From: Andalucia godoyi
Lineage: Eukaryota > Discoba > Jakobea > Jakobida > Andaluciidae
Length of the DNA stretch: 64,000 nt
Assembly: GCA_009859145.1 (NCBI GenBank)
Contig: VRVR01000022.1
Location: 1-64,000, forward strand
Direction of reading: 5' to 3'
Positions 10,746 to 22,133 of the stretch are shown one piece after another. Both the position numbers and the translations under genes were made by a program. The first letter of the stretch is position 1. Each line of letters starts with the position of its first letter. The notes beneath the pieces are model-generated. The model saw only the letters and a program-made list of their open reading frames with translations. It did no database searches and was not told the DNA's origin.

Positions 10746-11341
10746 TCGCGAAATCCGCGTGTACGGATGTCTGCATCTGTGTGTACGGATGTGTGTGTAT
10801 TTTACGTTTTCGACATGGATGTAAAAAGAGAATGCCGAATGTGTTCGCACTCAACAGTATATGCAAACCAATCGCTCGCACATGTCCACTATCGCAGAGA
10901 CTGGACACCAAACAACCGAGCATCGACAATGTCTCGCCTGCTGCTCCGAACACGGACATAATTCCACCGTTGCAAAATATACAAACCAAGAAACACGAGC
11001 GTCAGAACAGACTTCCAATTGAACTTGAAGCTCCAAGGAAACCCGATCCTTCTTCGGAATGGCAGCAAGTCGCCCGGCAACCACCAAAACGAAGCACGGA
11101 GATCTTCCAGGCTGAAGGAGGCAACGAACGACGCATCTGACCAAAAAGACGGCATCCACTTTCGCACCAGCACCGGGACTCGGGAGCGGTCTCTCCCTCT
11201 CTCTCTGTCTGTCTGTCTGTCTGTCTGTCTGTGCGTCTTGCTTCTCTCAGAGTGGCAACAAAATAAACAGGAAGGAGAAGTGCGTGCCATCCGGAAGTCA
11301 AGAAATCTCCGGCGCACTACGAACGATGAGGGGCATTTTGT
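10746..11341. other. Intergenic region with (GTCT)n microsatellite
   Basis: This lies between the 3' ends of the peptidase (plus strand) and the giant membrane protein (minus strand), so it is a convergent 3' spacer. It contains a CT-rich run from about 11189 with clean GTCT repeats at 11206-11232. No gene or RNA motif was seen. Confidence 0.5.
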
Positions 11342-14300
11342 TTACATGGTGAGGCGACGGGAAATGTCGTCAAATGTCTTCTTGGAAGGGGCGTGCCGGA
11401 ATCGCGTCCATACCCAATAGCCAACGAGAATGAGAGAAGCGAAAGAGGCGGCAAGAGCACACCAGACGAGCGCAACGAGGTACGTCGGTGGATCATTCGG
11501 AGATTCTGCGCCGCCATTCGCGGTAGCACTCGTCGTGGATCCGTCCGTCACAACGACCTCCACGACCAAAGGAGACGATTTCAGGGTGGTGTCCACTTGC
11601 ACACCATACGGCCCCATGACCTCCGCTCCGTACAAGAACGATCCTGTGAGCGAAAGATACACCGAGCAGCTCTCATTGAATGTGAGGAGCCCATCGTCTG
11701 GGACGGCAGTCCAGTCCAGCGCCGTGCTGCTCTTCGCCACGAGTGCTGCAGAGGGCTTCTCGGTAGCATAAAACATCTTGTGGCGATTCTTGAGCAGCGA
11801 TCCAAAGGACACCGTCTTTGCGGTGCCCGTGAAGGGAGAACTGGACGCAACGGATAGACTCGATGACTGCAGCAGCGTCAGGATTTTGAATCGCATCACC
11901 GACAGAACGGATGTCAAGTTCTTTTGTGTGTGCAGGCAGTAGGCGGACACCGTGCATTCACCCTCAAACTCGCACACCACGATTGCGGACGTGTTGGTGA
12001 CGGAAACAAAGGCCCCGGACGAAGAGTTGGACGACTTTGAAATCACGGAAACGACCAGGTGATTCCTGACGTTCGCACAGGAAACCACGATGGACGCAGG
12101 CGAAAACAGGATGGAATCATTCACCGGGTTCAGTGGCGTCATGGCCGCAGGCTCTACAACTTCGTCGAGGACCAGAATGTTGGCGGATGCGGTGGGAGAC
12201 TGCCAATAAGACCCCAGCACGCAGTATGCATGGGACACATAGGACCCGGCGTCGAGCACAGAAAACGTCGCGGCCGTCGGACCAAACGAAGTCCCGTACA
12301 GCAGCAGGCCATCTCCAAACACTTGAATGAAGGCGACCGTGGATGCCGCGCAATCGGCAGACGCAATCGCAGATCTGTTGAGGTTGCCCATCGTGACCGA
12401 GACCCGGGGTGCTGGAATGACCGGGTCGTACTGAGCGGTCTGGGACATGACGGTAGACTGGCCATCCGGATTGCGGATGGACAGCGCGCGGATCTGCAGC
12501 ACGATGTTGGTCGCGTTCTCTTGGACGGACAAGTGGACCGGACTCGAATACGCAAGCCACGCACCAGAATCGATTTGGTACAGAACGGCATCGGAGACGT
12601 TCACTCTCGCAATGGTCACCGTGAAGCCGGTGAACGTCGTCTGGATCTGCACAGACGGAGCCTCGACTTTTGTCGCAAAATAGTACCACCCGCACGTGAA
12701 CGCACTCGCCAGCTCCACCAGCACGTTTCGACGAATGCTGCGGACGCACACGGATGCATTTGCGGACGGCACATACGGGAGCCGCACGGAGCTGGCCGAC
12801 GTGAAGAACGACGAGTTTGTTTTCGACACAATGCCGACTTCAAATATCGTATACGAGAGCAATTCGGATGCGGTGGACACATTCGTAAACGACAGGTCCA
12901 AGAAATCAATGGCTGTGCTCGACGCGGGAAACAAGACTGGAGCGGACGGAGGACACACAATCTGAAGCGTGACGGACACGTTGGCAGACACGGTTCCACT
13001 TGGCAGTCTGCTTCGCACAAGGATGGTTGCCAGAATATCTTCATCGCTGACGCAACTGCGCGAATACCGATGCGTCTCCAGAGTTCGGAACGTCGGCGAT
13101 GGCAGCTCCAAGACTTCAAGCGTCGCATTCGAGGTCGCCTCCAGCTGAATCGGAAGCACGGCTTCTCGCGAAAACAGGCTGCCGTTCAAGAGAACAATTG
13201 GTACGGGAGCGTACGGAGGGCGCAGCGACGGATCCTTGAAGAACGCATACGACTGCTCCAAAACGGCCGGCAGATAAAACGATTTCGAAATTCGGAACTT
13301 CAGCAGGCAACTGTCTTCGATGCTGATATTGCGCACGAAAGGTCGCCAGGCCACCGTCACAGACCCATTCAGTCGCTCCAGCTGGAACAAGATGGATGCT
13401 CGAACGGGGTTGCTGATGGAAAACGACAGCGGGTTCCAAAATGCGGAACCGTTGAGCAGATTCGGAGAGAAATCGGCCTCTTTCAGCTCGTAAAACACGG
13501 AAAATTCCCTCATTACCGCATCGGAGGACTGCAGAGATCGTGCAGAGAAACACAGAGCCCCAATGGAGTATGTTCCGATGACAGAAATGTTGAGCAACTG
13601 AGTCCCGTCCGGACTTGTGCTGTCCACCATCTGGCCGCCGTTGATCGAATAGCGCGGAGTGGACGAGTTGCAAGCTATGTGGATGGAGACATTGCCGATG
13701 TGGCTTGTCTGCGGAGGACTCACAGTCGGTGCGCTCGGTCTCACTTGCGAAATGTCCTGAACCACGGAGACATCGCGAAGAACAGGCATCGAATCCGCCC
13801 AACCAGCGCCTGCACACATGAATCGATACACCCCGGACCCAGCAATGACCACTTTCCTGGGGCTTGCTAGCTTTCCGCCTTCGGGCGGGCTAGACGAAAA
13901 GGAAGCCCTGCAACCCGCGTTGGGACAGCCGATGTCCACGGACACCGATGCAAAAAACGTGCCGTTGAGCACCGAGACGGTCGGCGGGTCGCAACGCGGG
14001 AGAATCGTGAATCGTCGCTCCAGCACATCACTGTTGAAAAATCCGGGTCTTGTGGAATAGACCCGCACCAGCAGGACCGTCGGGCGCGGGGCGATGGCGC
14101 GATCAAAGCACACAGAGACGCTCCCATTCGTCGCGTTGAACGGCTGGTTTTGCAAGGACAGCAGCAGCTGGGACGCGTCGAGCGATGAAACTACGAGAGT
14201 GACGCATTCCACGTGAACTGCGGTCTCCGGTGCGAGGAGCGGCATATGCGACTTTTCCATGACTGCATATGCGACCGAGACAACAGGACTGCTCAGCGAA

Positions 14301-16534
14301 TATCCCGAGACCGATCGGAAGCATCCGCAGCTGAACGTCAGGTTGCCGGTGACGTTCGCAACGAACCCCGCTGCCAGGATGGACGAGGCATTCGTGACGA
14401 TCGTTGCTCCGGTAGCGAACCGTGCGACGGAGGAAGCTGGAGATGGGCACTGGCACATCACCTCGGAGTTGATGGCCAGCGCTCCTGCGAGCGGTCGAAC
14501 AACCGGGGAGGCGGGGGAGCAGAGAAGCGAGCCGGCGGACTGCAGCACAGAAGACGGCAGATAGCCAGGGAAGACAGCGCGAAAAGACTCCGCGACGCTC
14601 CGATCTCCCGAACTCGAGCAGTTGAGCAAAAATTCCGGCTGCGACAAATTGGTCCACGAACCTCCCACAAGTCGCTGAAGCGTACTGGCAGAAGGATCCG
14701 GCAGTAATCGCCAGTGCACGGAATCGACCCAGTGTGCGGCGAGCGGGAACGGAACGAGATCCAAGGACACTGTTTTCGGAAACAACGAAGAATTCTGGAA
14801 AAAGTAGTAGGAGCCCATGAAGGTCGGGGACGGATCGAAGTAGTCCTTTTCGAAGAACACGTGTACCCAGGAGGTGTTTCGAAGCACAAGGGGTGCGGTA
14901 TAAACGACACGCGAACCTACGGGCGACGATGTCTGCGACACTTCGACCTGAATTCGCGTATCCAGTACTGCAGATTGGAGAGTGACAGCCAGATCGAGCC
15001 CAAACTGCGTCATGTTGCTGCACGATACGGTGAGATCCGACGCGGTAAAGGTGCCCGCGACGCGGAACCGGGAGTAAAACAAATCCGACGTCCCGTCATA
15101 GTCGGGGGCAACCGCAATGGCTCGCAACGACACGTATCCAAACGCCGTGAAGGACAGGGCATTGGTATAGATCGATGCATTGGCCAGCAGCGGATTGGTG
15201 TCATCCAGAGTGTATCGGATGGTGCAATTGGGTTCCAGACAGCGGAGTTGCACGGAAGCTCCTTGGACGCAAGCCAGTCCAGCGCAGCCTTGCACAGTGG
15301 CAGCCGGGCGTGCTGGATATCGGTTTTGCAGCACGTAGAAAGGCCCGGCAGCCACCGCGGTGCTGGGCAGCCAACCGGCCCGCGCGCAGAAGCACCGCAG
15401 CACCGATACGGAGTCGTACAGTCGCAGCGTGCGATTGACAATCTGCGGGGAGGATAGTGACGGTGCCGAACCGTCGGTGGTGCAGTATGCAGTGGACAAG
15501 CCGTCCGTGCAAACAACCCCAACAGGAGACACCTTGTAGCTGAAGCCGGAGGGTCCTGCAATGCTTGGCGCAGACGAAATGGCAGCAATATCGTACACGC
15601 ACGTCAGCACGGAGCTGTCGAACCCAACGTACCGATTCACAGAGTACAGCGTAATCGTTGTCGAGTTGCGCGAGCTGGACGCATCAAATGCAAATGTCAA
15701 TGCGGAAGAGTACTTCAAGGAAACATTCGAGGCCGCGAACCCGTAGAAGACGCCAGTGAGGCCGGAAGACGATGCCAGCGACACGGACACGGATCCTGTG
15801 TACGACCCTCCGGCAGGCGAGCAGGTCACGGGCGGCGAAACGGGACGAATCTCATAGTCGACTCTCGACACAGGGCTGCGAACATACACGGAATCTACCG
15901 CGTGCACGCTGACTGCGTACACCGAGTAGTTGCCGTGAATGGAGAGGGTGAACGGCGCCACATACTCGGTGAGCGAACTGACCGATGACGCAGCGGTGAT
16001 GGGCGAATTCAGCGAATAGTACGTCACGCACGGGGTCTGGCACGCCGAGGCATTGATGCTCACTTTGATGGAACTGGTGGACACGAACGCGGCGGGGGCT
16101 AGAATCGGCGGCAGCGGAGAGCACACCACGGTGATGCTGTCGACTACCAGATCCGACCAGTCCAAGTCTGCTGTGCGAGACTTGGAGTACAGGGTGACGC
16201 TGAAATCGGCATTCGATGTGCATGCAAAGAGATACGAGGTTGTGTTTGTGAACGTCACTCCGTCCACGGACGTCGACAGCTCGCAGGATTCATTCAGCGA
16301 TGTGTACGATAGAAAGGCCGACACCTCAAACGTCCTGGCAGACGATGTCAGCGAGGGCGCGGGACAGTGCGGAGGGCGCAGGGACTCGTCGAACACGTAC
16401 AGATGCAATCCAAGAGGAAGCATTGGTGGATAGCCTCCAGAGACGTTTGCAAGGAGCTCTACTTGCGAAGTGGAACGAAGAAGCAGCGTCGGTGACAGAA
16501 GCGGCACCAGGACACCGGTCGACGCCTGAAAGTA
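11342..16534 (-). CDS. Giant type I membrane protein, C-terminal part (CHB_HEX_C/Fn3-associated repeats)
   Basis: This is the continuation of the frame that starts at 21855. It encodes about 1,730 residues built mainly of repeated Ig-like modules with the signature of chitobiase/hexosaminidase C-terminal (CHB_HEX_C_1) and Fn3-associated domains. Examples are VQLRCLEPNCTIRYTLDDTNP and VVCTDGLSTAYCTTDGSAPS, each followed by a strand ending in V..R.....G. Cysteines are spaced regularly and N-glycosylation sites are abundant. Near the end, a Gly/Thr-rich stalk leads to one membrane helix (YLVALVWCALAASFASLILV) and a basic cytoplasmic tail of about 28 residues ending at 11342. No catalytic domain is visible, so an adhesive or structural surface role is inferred. 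No ATG begins this frame at the domain boundary, which is why I treat it as the second half of one gene and not a separate gene. Confidence 0.75.
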   Translation of the reverse strand, partial: YFQASTGVLVPLLSPTLLLRSTSQVELLANVSGGYPPMLPLGLHLYVFDESLRPPHCPAPSLTSSARTFEVSAFLSYTSLNESCELSTSVDGVTFTNTTSYLFACTSNADFSVTLYSKSRTADLDWSDLVVDSITVVCSPLPPILAPAAFVSTSSIKVSINASACQTPCVTYYSLNSPITAASSVSSLTEYVAPFTLSIHGNYSVYAVSVHAVDSVYVRSPVSRVDYEIRPVSPPVTCSPAGGSYTGSVSVSLASSSGLTGVFYGFAASNVSLKYSSALTFAFDASSSRNSTTITLYSVNRYVGFDSSVLTCVYDIAAISSAPSIAGPSGFSYKVSPVGVVCTDGLSTAYCTTDGSAPSLSSPQIVNRTLRLYDSVSVLRCFCARAGWLPSTAVAAGPFYVLQNRYPARPAATVQGCAGLACVQGASVQLRCLEPNCTIRYTLDDTNPLLANASIYTNALSFTAFGYVSLRAIAVAPDYDGTSDLFYSRFRVAGTFTASDLTVSCSNMTQFGLDLAVTLQSAVLDTRIQVEVSQTSSPVGSRVVYTAPLVLRNTSWVHVFFEKDYFDPSPTFMGSYYFFQNSSLFPKTVSLDLVPFPLAAHWVDSVHWRLLPDPSASTLQRLVGGSWTNLSQPEFLLNCSSSGDRSVAESFRAVFPGYLPSSVLQSAGSLLCSPASPVVRPLAGALAINSEVMCQCPSPASSVARFATGATIVTNASSILAAGFVANVTGNLTFSCGCFRSVSGYSLSSPVVSVAYAVMEKSHMPLLAPETAVHVECVTLVVSSLDASQLLLSLQNQPFNATNGSVSVCFDRAIAPRPTVLLVRVYSTRPGFFNSDVLERRFTILPRCDPPTVSVLNGTFFASVSVDIGCPNAGCRASFSSSPPEGGKLASPRKVVIAGSGVYRFMCAGAGWADSMPVLRDVSVVQDISQVRPSAPTVSPPQTSHIGNVSIHIACNSSTPRYSINGGQMVDSTSPDGTQLLNISVIGTYSIGALCFSARSLQSSDAVMREFSVFYELKEADFSPNLLNGSAFWNPLSFSISNPVRASILFQLERLNGSVTVAWRPFVRNISIEDSCLLKFRISKSFYLPAVLEQSYAFFKDPSLRPPYAPVPIVLLNGSLFSREAVLPIQLEATSNATLEVLELPSPTFRTLETHRYSRSCVSDEDILATILVRSRLPSGTVSANVSVTLQIVCPPSAPVLFPASSTAIDFLDLSFTNVSTASELLSYTIFEVGIVSKTNSSFFTSASSVRLPYVPSANASVCVRSIRRNVLVELASAFTCGWYYFATKVEAPSVQIQTTFTGFTVTIARVNVSDAVLYQIDSGAWLAYSSPVHLSVQENATNIVLQIRALSIRNPDGQSTVMSQTAQYDPVIPAPRVSVTMGNLNRSAIASADCAASTVAFIQVFGDGLLLYGTSFGPTAATFSVLDAGSYVSHAYCVLGSYWQSPTASANILVLDEVVEPAAMTPLNPVNDSILFSPASIVVSCANVRNHLVVSVISKSSNSSSGAFVSVTNTSAIVVCEFEGECTVSAYCLHTQKNLTSVLSVMRFKILTLLQSSSLSVASSSPFTGTAKTVSFGSLLKNRHKMFYATEKPSAALVAKSSTALDWTAVPDDGLLTFNESCSVYLSLTGSFLYGAEVMGPYGVQVDTTLKSSPLVVEVVVTDGSTTSATANGGAESPNDPPTYLVALVWCALAASFASLILVGYWVWTRFRHAPSKKTFDDISRRLTM

Positions 16535-16575
16535 CTGTGCAAGAAAGGAGGTGGCAAGGAAGTGGTGACATTGAC
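16535..16575 (-). other. Candidate 41-nt intron joining the two frames of the giant gene
   Basis: On the minus strand this segment begins GTCAAT and ends in a pyrimidine-rich tract followed by GCACAG, a good acceptor. Removing it restores one frame across the junction (SLE joined to YFQASTG) and gives a protein of 3,490 residues. The alternative is a 1-nt indel, real or an assembly error, because the sequence inside also reads as a plausible beta-strand (VNVTTS) aligning with the neighbouring repeats. That reading gives about 3,504 residues. Confidence 0.45.
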
Positions 16576-19500
16576 CTCGAGGCTGCCCCAGAAGGCCGTC
16601 AAGTTGGACGGAGACAGTGTGAAATCGCTGGTGCGAATGTAGCGCAGCACAGGGAAGGACCACGACGAGGAGCTCTCAGGAACGTCAAACTCCGGAGCTA
16701 CTGTCAATGCACGAATTGTGGCAACGCCGGGACTTACGAAAAACGGAGCGACGAACAAAGTAGTCGGTTGGCTTGCATTCAAGCTGTAGTACACAGAACA
16801 CGAGGCCTCCAGACATGTAAAGGACAGCGGCGTCAGATCGTGAACGATCGACAACGGGCCTGTGGAGAGCAGGGGGGCTTGTGGATACCGGAAACTGACA
16901 ATTTGCAGGAACAGCATCAACAGCGTGGAATCGTACCAGGCGTCTTTGCGACAGTATGCAGTCACATTGGTCAGTCCACCTGCCGTTATGACAAGCACAA
17001 TCTCGGAGGCGTTCTTGTTGTCCGTGGATACACGGCTGCCATTCTGAAACAGCATCAGGTACCCTGCAGAGCAGGTCATCCTGACCGTTGCCCGCTTGTA
17101 GAACTCCCCCGATGACACATTCGACGACGGTACGGCGGCCTGTGGCGCAAGAACATACGACTTTGTCACGACAGACGAATTCACCCAGTTTGCCTGGCCC
17201 GAGAATGCTCGGATGATCCTCGTCGTGTTCAGCGGAGCAATCGCTTCATTGAAGCCGAGAATAGCACTTTCATTCATTTGCTGGAAAGAAGTGGCGTCAT
17301 CCAGCGCGTAGTAAAGCAGCGAACAGGCGGACGACAGTCGAACATCCACGAAGCCAACGTGGAAAGCAGAGGTCGGACTGAAACTTGGCGCGAGGCAAGG
17401 ATTCAATACATCAAACAAGACGGTGGCTACACTGCTGTATAACGCAGTGTCCAACACCACTCGCTTGTTGTAGCAAGAAATGTTGTATGCGCCTACTGCC
17501 AATGGTTTGATCGGCTGAGAATAGATATCGAATACAGAAACAGTAGGACCGTGGAAATAATAATACGTGTCGGTGTCCTGGAGAGCATCCGGGAACCCTT
17601 TTTCAATCGACACAAAATTTCCAAGAGGAAATGGAAGAGTGCCTAGAGAAACCACTGGTTTTGGAGGAGAACAAAAAATGCCCACTCCGAAAGATAAAAT
17701 GGCAGAAGGAATAAATCCTTCCCGCATGCCACGAACTCGAAACTGGAATGAACTATCTCCAACGGTTTTGTTGCATTCGATACGTACACTTGAGCCATTC
17801 ATCTGCACAAACGGGTCCGAACCGACAGAATACATAAATACAACGTTGGGGGTGGCAGAGGAAAAGTTGGCGGTAAAGACATCAAAATAGGAGCTGGATC
17901 CAACAATACTGCTGAAAACCGGCTTCACTTGGGGTTGAACACGAACGATAGTCCAAACGGAGGCAGCGGACGTGTAATATTGCTTAGTGCAAGAAAATGA
18001 GACGTTAAATACAGCAAAGCCCTCCGTAGCGACCAGCGCGGATCCTAATACTGGCGCCGATGAAGAACCATTGGCAGAATAAGTAAACTCAGGAACTGTA
18101 GAACAAGCCGGAGTGCAACTGCAAACTGCATTCAATGGATAAGAATCCGCAGCCACCCCAACTTGCTGCCCAACTGTGACCTGCAGTGCTCCGAAGAAAA
18201 TATAAGGAACGCTGACAGGCCGCCCAGTGACGGTGCCTTGGGAAACATCGAGTCGCAAGTTCCAAAAGCCGACGGTCGGGGCGGTGGTGGGACTGCTGTA
18301 TGCCGCGACAGTCGAGTCGTTCCACCGAAAGGATACCACAGGGGAGATTTCCCAGGCAGAGGTCTCTGGATTGGTAACCGTCACCGAGATTGGGCTGGGA
18401 AACGCGTACGGACCAGGAGAATTCGGCGTCGTTTCTAATCGCAGCGGCTCGCGACATGATTCATAGTACGGCACCGTTGCATCAACACAGATGCAACGAG
18501 AACGCAGGGGATCGAGATGCAGAAATGACCCCAGGTTGCAGGGGACGCGCATCAGATATGCGGATCGGAGCGTGCCAGCGGTCACCCACCATGCATCAGA
18601 CAATACAGGGTGGCTGCCGGCCACATCTGGAGTGCCAAGCGGGACGGTAAGAACTGCAGACAGATGGTTTTTGCTGTCGCCAGTCAAGAAGGACGACGAC
18701 CCCAAGACTCGGATGCTCTTCACTGCCGACGTCGCGTCGGGAAAATTGAAGAGCCCGACGCGGGAAATCTGCACATCGGACGGGAACTGAACGCGCAGGC
18801 TGAAGAAAAAGTCCGTGGAGGAAACAATGGCATCTTGCAAGCTGCCTCCAGACACGAGGTCCATGCAGGATCTTCCATTCACGAACGTGAGGGTCGCCGT
18901 GCAAGACTGCGGGACCAGCGCCGCCCCCGTGGGGGAATAGAAAAATATCCTTCTTGGGTAAATCTTGCCGCTTGATCCGGTGTAGTAGTTGTCGGAATGC
19001 GCGTAGAGATGTGGCGATTCGATGGTAACCGACTGCAGAGAAGCGACAACCAGGGATCCTTCCAGCGGAACACAGCGCAAGCTCGGCGACCGTGAGAATC
19101 CGGCAGGACACGCCGGAGCATGCCAAAAGGAAACGGCGCTCCCTCGAGTTTCATGGCAGTCCGCATCGCACCAACTCCCTTTGAGCGCTGCACAGCATGC
19201 CCTCGGTGACATGGACTCCGCTCCGAGGGAAGCAGGAATGGGAAGCCCCGAAGATCGAACACTCACATCGGTGAGCATTCCGTAGAACGGCATCGACCCG
19301 CCGCCAAATGAGCCGCCAAAATGAGCGAATGAGCGCTCTCCGCACGGCAAGTACTGGCTTGCGAGATTCCATTGCAGGACATATTCTTGATCCACCAGTA
19401 CGCTGATCCGTCCGCCGGCCTTCATGATTGAAATGTGAGAAGCCCTGAAGCCAATGGAAAAGTGATTTGATCGCGCTGAAGCGGCGGCATTGGAACCACA

Positions 19501-21855
19501 CAAAACAGAGAGGTAGAGCGTACCTTGAAGGATCGAAGGATCGGAAAATAGGATCAGATGCCATATGCCGGGTACCCCTGCCAGCGTGCTATTGCCACTC
19601 GGAAGTCCAGCTGCCATGCGCACGGCAAACGACAGAGTGGCATTTTCGGCTGACAGTGACACGACCGCAGCCAGCTCTGGATCCGAGACGTTCAGCACGG
19701 CCTGATACGCCCACTGGCGAAGGCACGGAAACGACGCGTTTCGTGCCATCGACCAGGACCACAACGGATACGGCTCGGAGGGCGAAATGGGGCACGCCAC
19801 GAGGTTGCCACTGGGATCCGAGTAGTACCCCAGCGGAACATCCTCGCACGAGTTTCCACTCCGCGAGTAGCCCGGCACGCACTCCCACGGACAGTCACTG
19901 GAACCCGCAGTGTCCGACGTGTACTGTGCATTGGGCGGTGCGTTGGTGCAAAGGAGCGTCCCGGTAACGTCAAGTCCGCTGCCTCCGACGCAGTCCGACA
20001 TCCCCGGGACATCGTCCATGTCGGTCGTGTAATAGCCGATTCCGACAGGCTGGCAGACACCTTCGTCGCCCACGGGACCAGCAGAAACGCAGCAGTATCC
20101 GAGCGGGCACAGGTTGTCAGGCGACCAGCACGGGTTGCTGTCTCGCAGCGACACCTTCCTCAGTGCATTTTTTGAGGTCTGCAAGAGACTGACGGAAGAC
20201 GGTGCGTACGGGTTGGAGAACCACAGAGCACGTCCAGAGACCCCGGAGTCCTGCACGACGGTGGGATACACGAGGCTCGAGACGGTCTTCAGAACCTCGG
20301 TCTCGGACTGCGGATGAAGCGTGGCTTCAGCAGGGCACGATTGGATGCTGCTGGCGGTCTTGCAATTGAAATTTCGGAACCGGATCAGCGTCTTTGCCTC
20401 CACGGACAGCGTTGCTCGACAGAGAGCCAGCGGACGCATGCTCCACTGCGAGCTGCTTTCGAGCACAGATGCAGCAGCACCCCCAGGAGACGTCAGGGAT
20501 GTCGCCACGGTCTGCAGAATCCGTGCACTGTCGGACAGCAGTCCATTCAGGCATGCTTGGATTTGCGACACGTTTCCAGGACTGGTGGCCGCCGGGAGAA
20601 GACCAGACAGCGCATGCAAAGTGGAGTTCCAAGTCGCCACGCTCTGCAGCGATCGAGTTGTCGTGAGCTCAGAGATGTACGAACAGGCGGCTGCGCTTCC
20701 GCCGATTCCGCAGTTATTTTCCAGTGCGAGTGCCTCGGAAATGAGCGAGTCCGCAGCGAAACTCCGAGAAACGGTCGTCACAACCGACCCGAAGAGCAAG
20801 AACGTGGATTCAAAGACGTCTGTGAGCACTTGCACGTCGGCTGCGCTGCGCGACGATCCAAGCTGGAGATGCAACGATGCCAAGGATGCGAACACGCCGG
20901 AAACGTTTCCTAGAACAGCGGATGGGACCGCACGCACGGTCTTCAGCTGCTCGAGCGTCCAAGACGGGGAAGAGGAGGATGCGCCAAGAACGGTTTGCGT
21001 CACAGAATGCAGCAAGCTCACATTTTGAAAACTGGACTGAACGGAAGAAAGAAGAGAGGTCGCAGCGGAGCAATAGGAGGCATCGCAGGACGCCAGGACT
21101 CGCGAGGTCATGGAACTGGAAACGAACGGAGGAGGGACGAGATGCGAAGAGCCCATCATGGTCACCAGGTGCAACAAATTCGCGCGCGCATCGTCCATCA
21201 ACGCCCGTTCTCGCAGTCGGATCTGCTCCATCCCTTCCTGCCGGTACTCCGCGGTTTGGTTGAGGAACAAGCCCTCCCGTTTCGAAGCGAGGTGCCCAAT
21301 GTCGCCGAACAGTCGAATCGCCTCGATCTCAAACGCGGTCGCATTGGCAAAGTCCAGCAATGCTGCTTTCAACGTCGATGGGAGAGAAACATCGGAGAAT
21401 CTCGGCGAAACGCTGGAGCACGCACCGGTGGTGTAACTCAGACAAGAAGATAGCGGACCGGTGGCATTCATGGCGAGCCTGCTGTCGAACTCGGTGGCAT
21501 TCCAGCTTGGAACGGCGGCATAGCAGTCTTGGAACGGGTCCCACGACCCAATGTACGAAGCATTCGAGTTGCTGTACAACGAACCCACAGAAGATCGCAG
21601 CATTTGCCACGACGGATTCTCGTACTCGAATGCATCTTTGGAGCACAAAACGGAGTCACCCGGCCCTGCAAGGACCGTGGATCCCAGACTCGGCGACCCA
21701 TAATACGGGGTGAACAGTTTGGAAAACGCAGATGAAACGGCAATGGCATGGGCGGCATACTGAAGTGGATCCGCAGCCAAAACAATCATCGACGCACCCC
21801 AGACTGCCACAATGGTCCACACAAGCGCCCAGAAGCAGCAGCACCGCATCCCCAT
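16576..21855 (-). CDS. Giant type I membrane protein, N-terminal part
   Basis: It starts at the ATG at 21855 with a signal peptide (core CFWALVWTIVAVWGASMIVL). The first 600 or so residues are alpha-helical, Ser/Ala-rich and glycosylated, of no family I know. Around residues 610-720 is a Cys-rich section (CPLGYCCVSAG, then CPWECVPGYSRSGNSC) like EGF/GCC2-type modules. A LamG/concanavalin-like section follows (FSIGFRASHISIMKAGG ... YGMLTDVSV). From about residue 1190 the CHB_HEX_C/Fn3-associated Ig-like repeats begin and continue into the next feature. The open frame itself runs on to a stop at 16459, but after about 16,550 it becomes Arg/Cys-rich nonsense while the other frame takes over. The gene is divergent from nothing nearby: the MYND-protein gene at 22134 lies on the same strand upstream. 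Confidence 0.78.
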
Positions 21856-22133
21856 TCCTGCAAAACGACACGGCAGGACTCTTATGGCGTATTTACTATT
21901 ATCTTCTTTGGAAAAGAAAGATGGTGGGGAAAAGCACGCTCATCTGCAACTGGGCCCTCTGCAGAGTTTAGATTTCAGACTGTAGACTGCAACCGAGGAG
22001 ACCAGGAAAAGGATCCAACTCAATGCGGAACCATCACGCGAAAGAAAAGGAAACTATCGCCTGTCGGGGAAACAATTCCCAAATCGGGACAGACAGGCGA
22101 CATTTAAAAAATAAAAACCTGCACTATTCTACT

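Noticed and set aside
11206..11232. Possible CRISPR-like or satellite array
   Set aside because: Simple GTCT microsatellite without spacers; no CRISPR array is present in the window.
12059..13870. Long plus-strand frame (about 600 codons) opposite the giant gene
   Set aside because: Arg/His/Gln-rich antisense shadow of a strongly coding minus-strand region; no motif.
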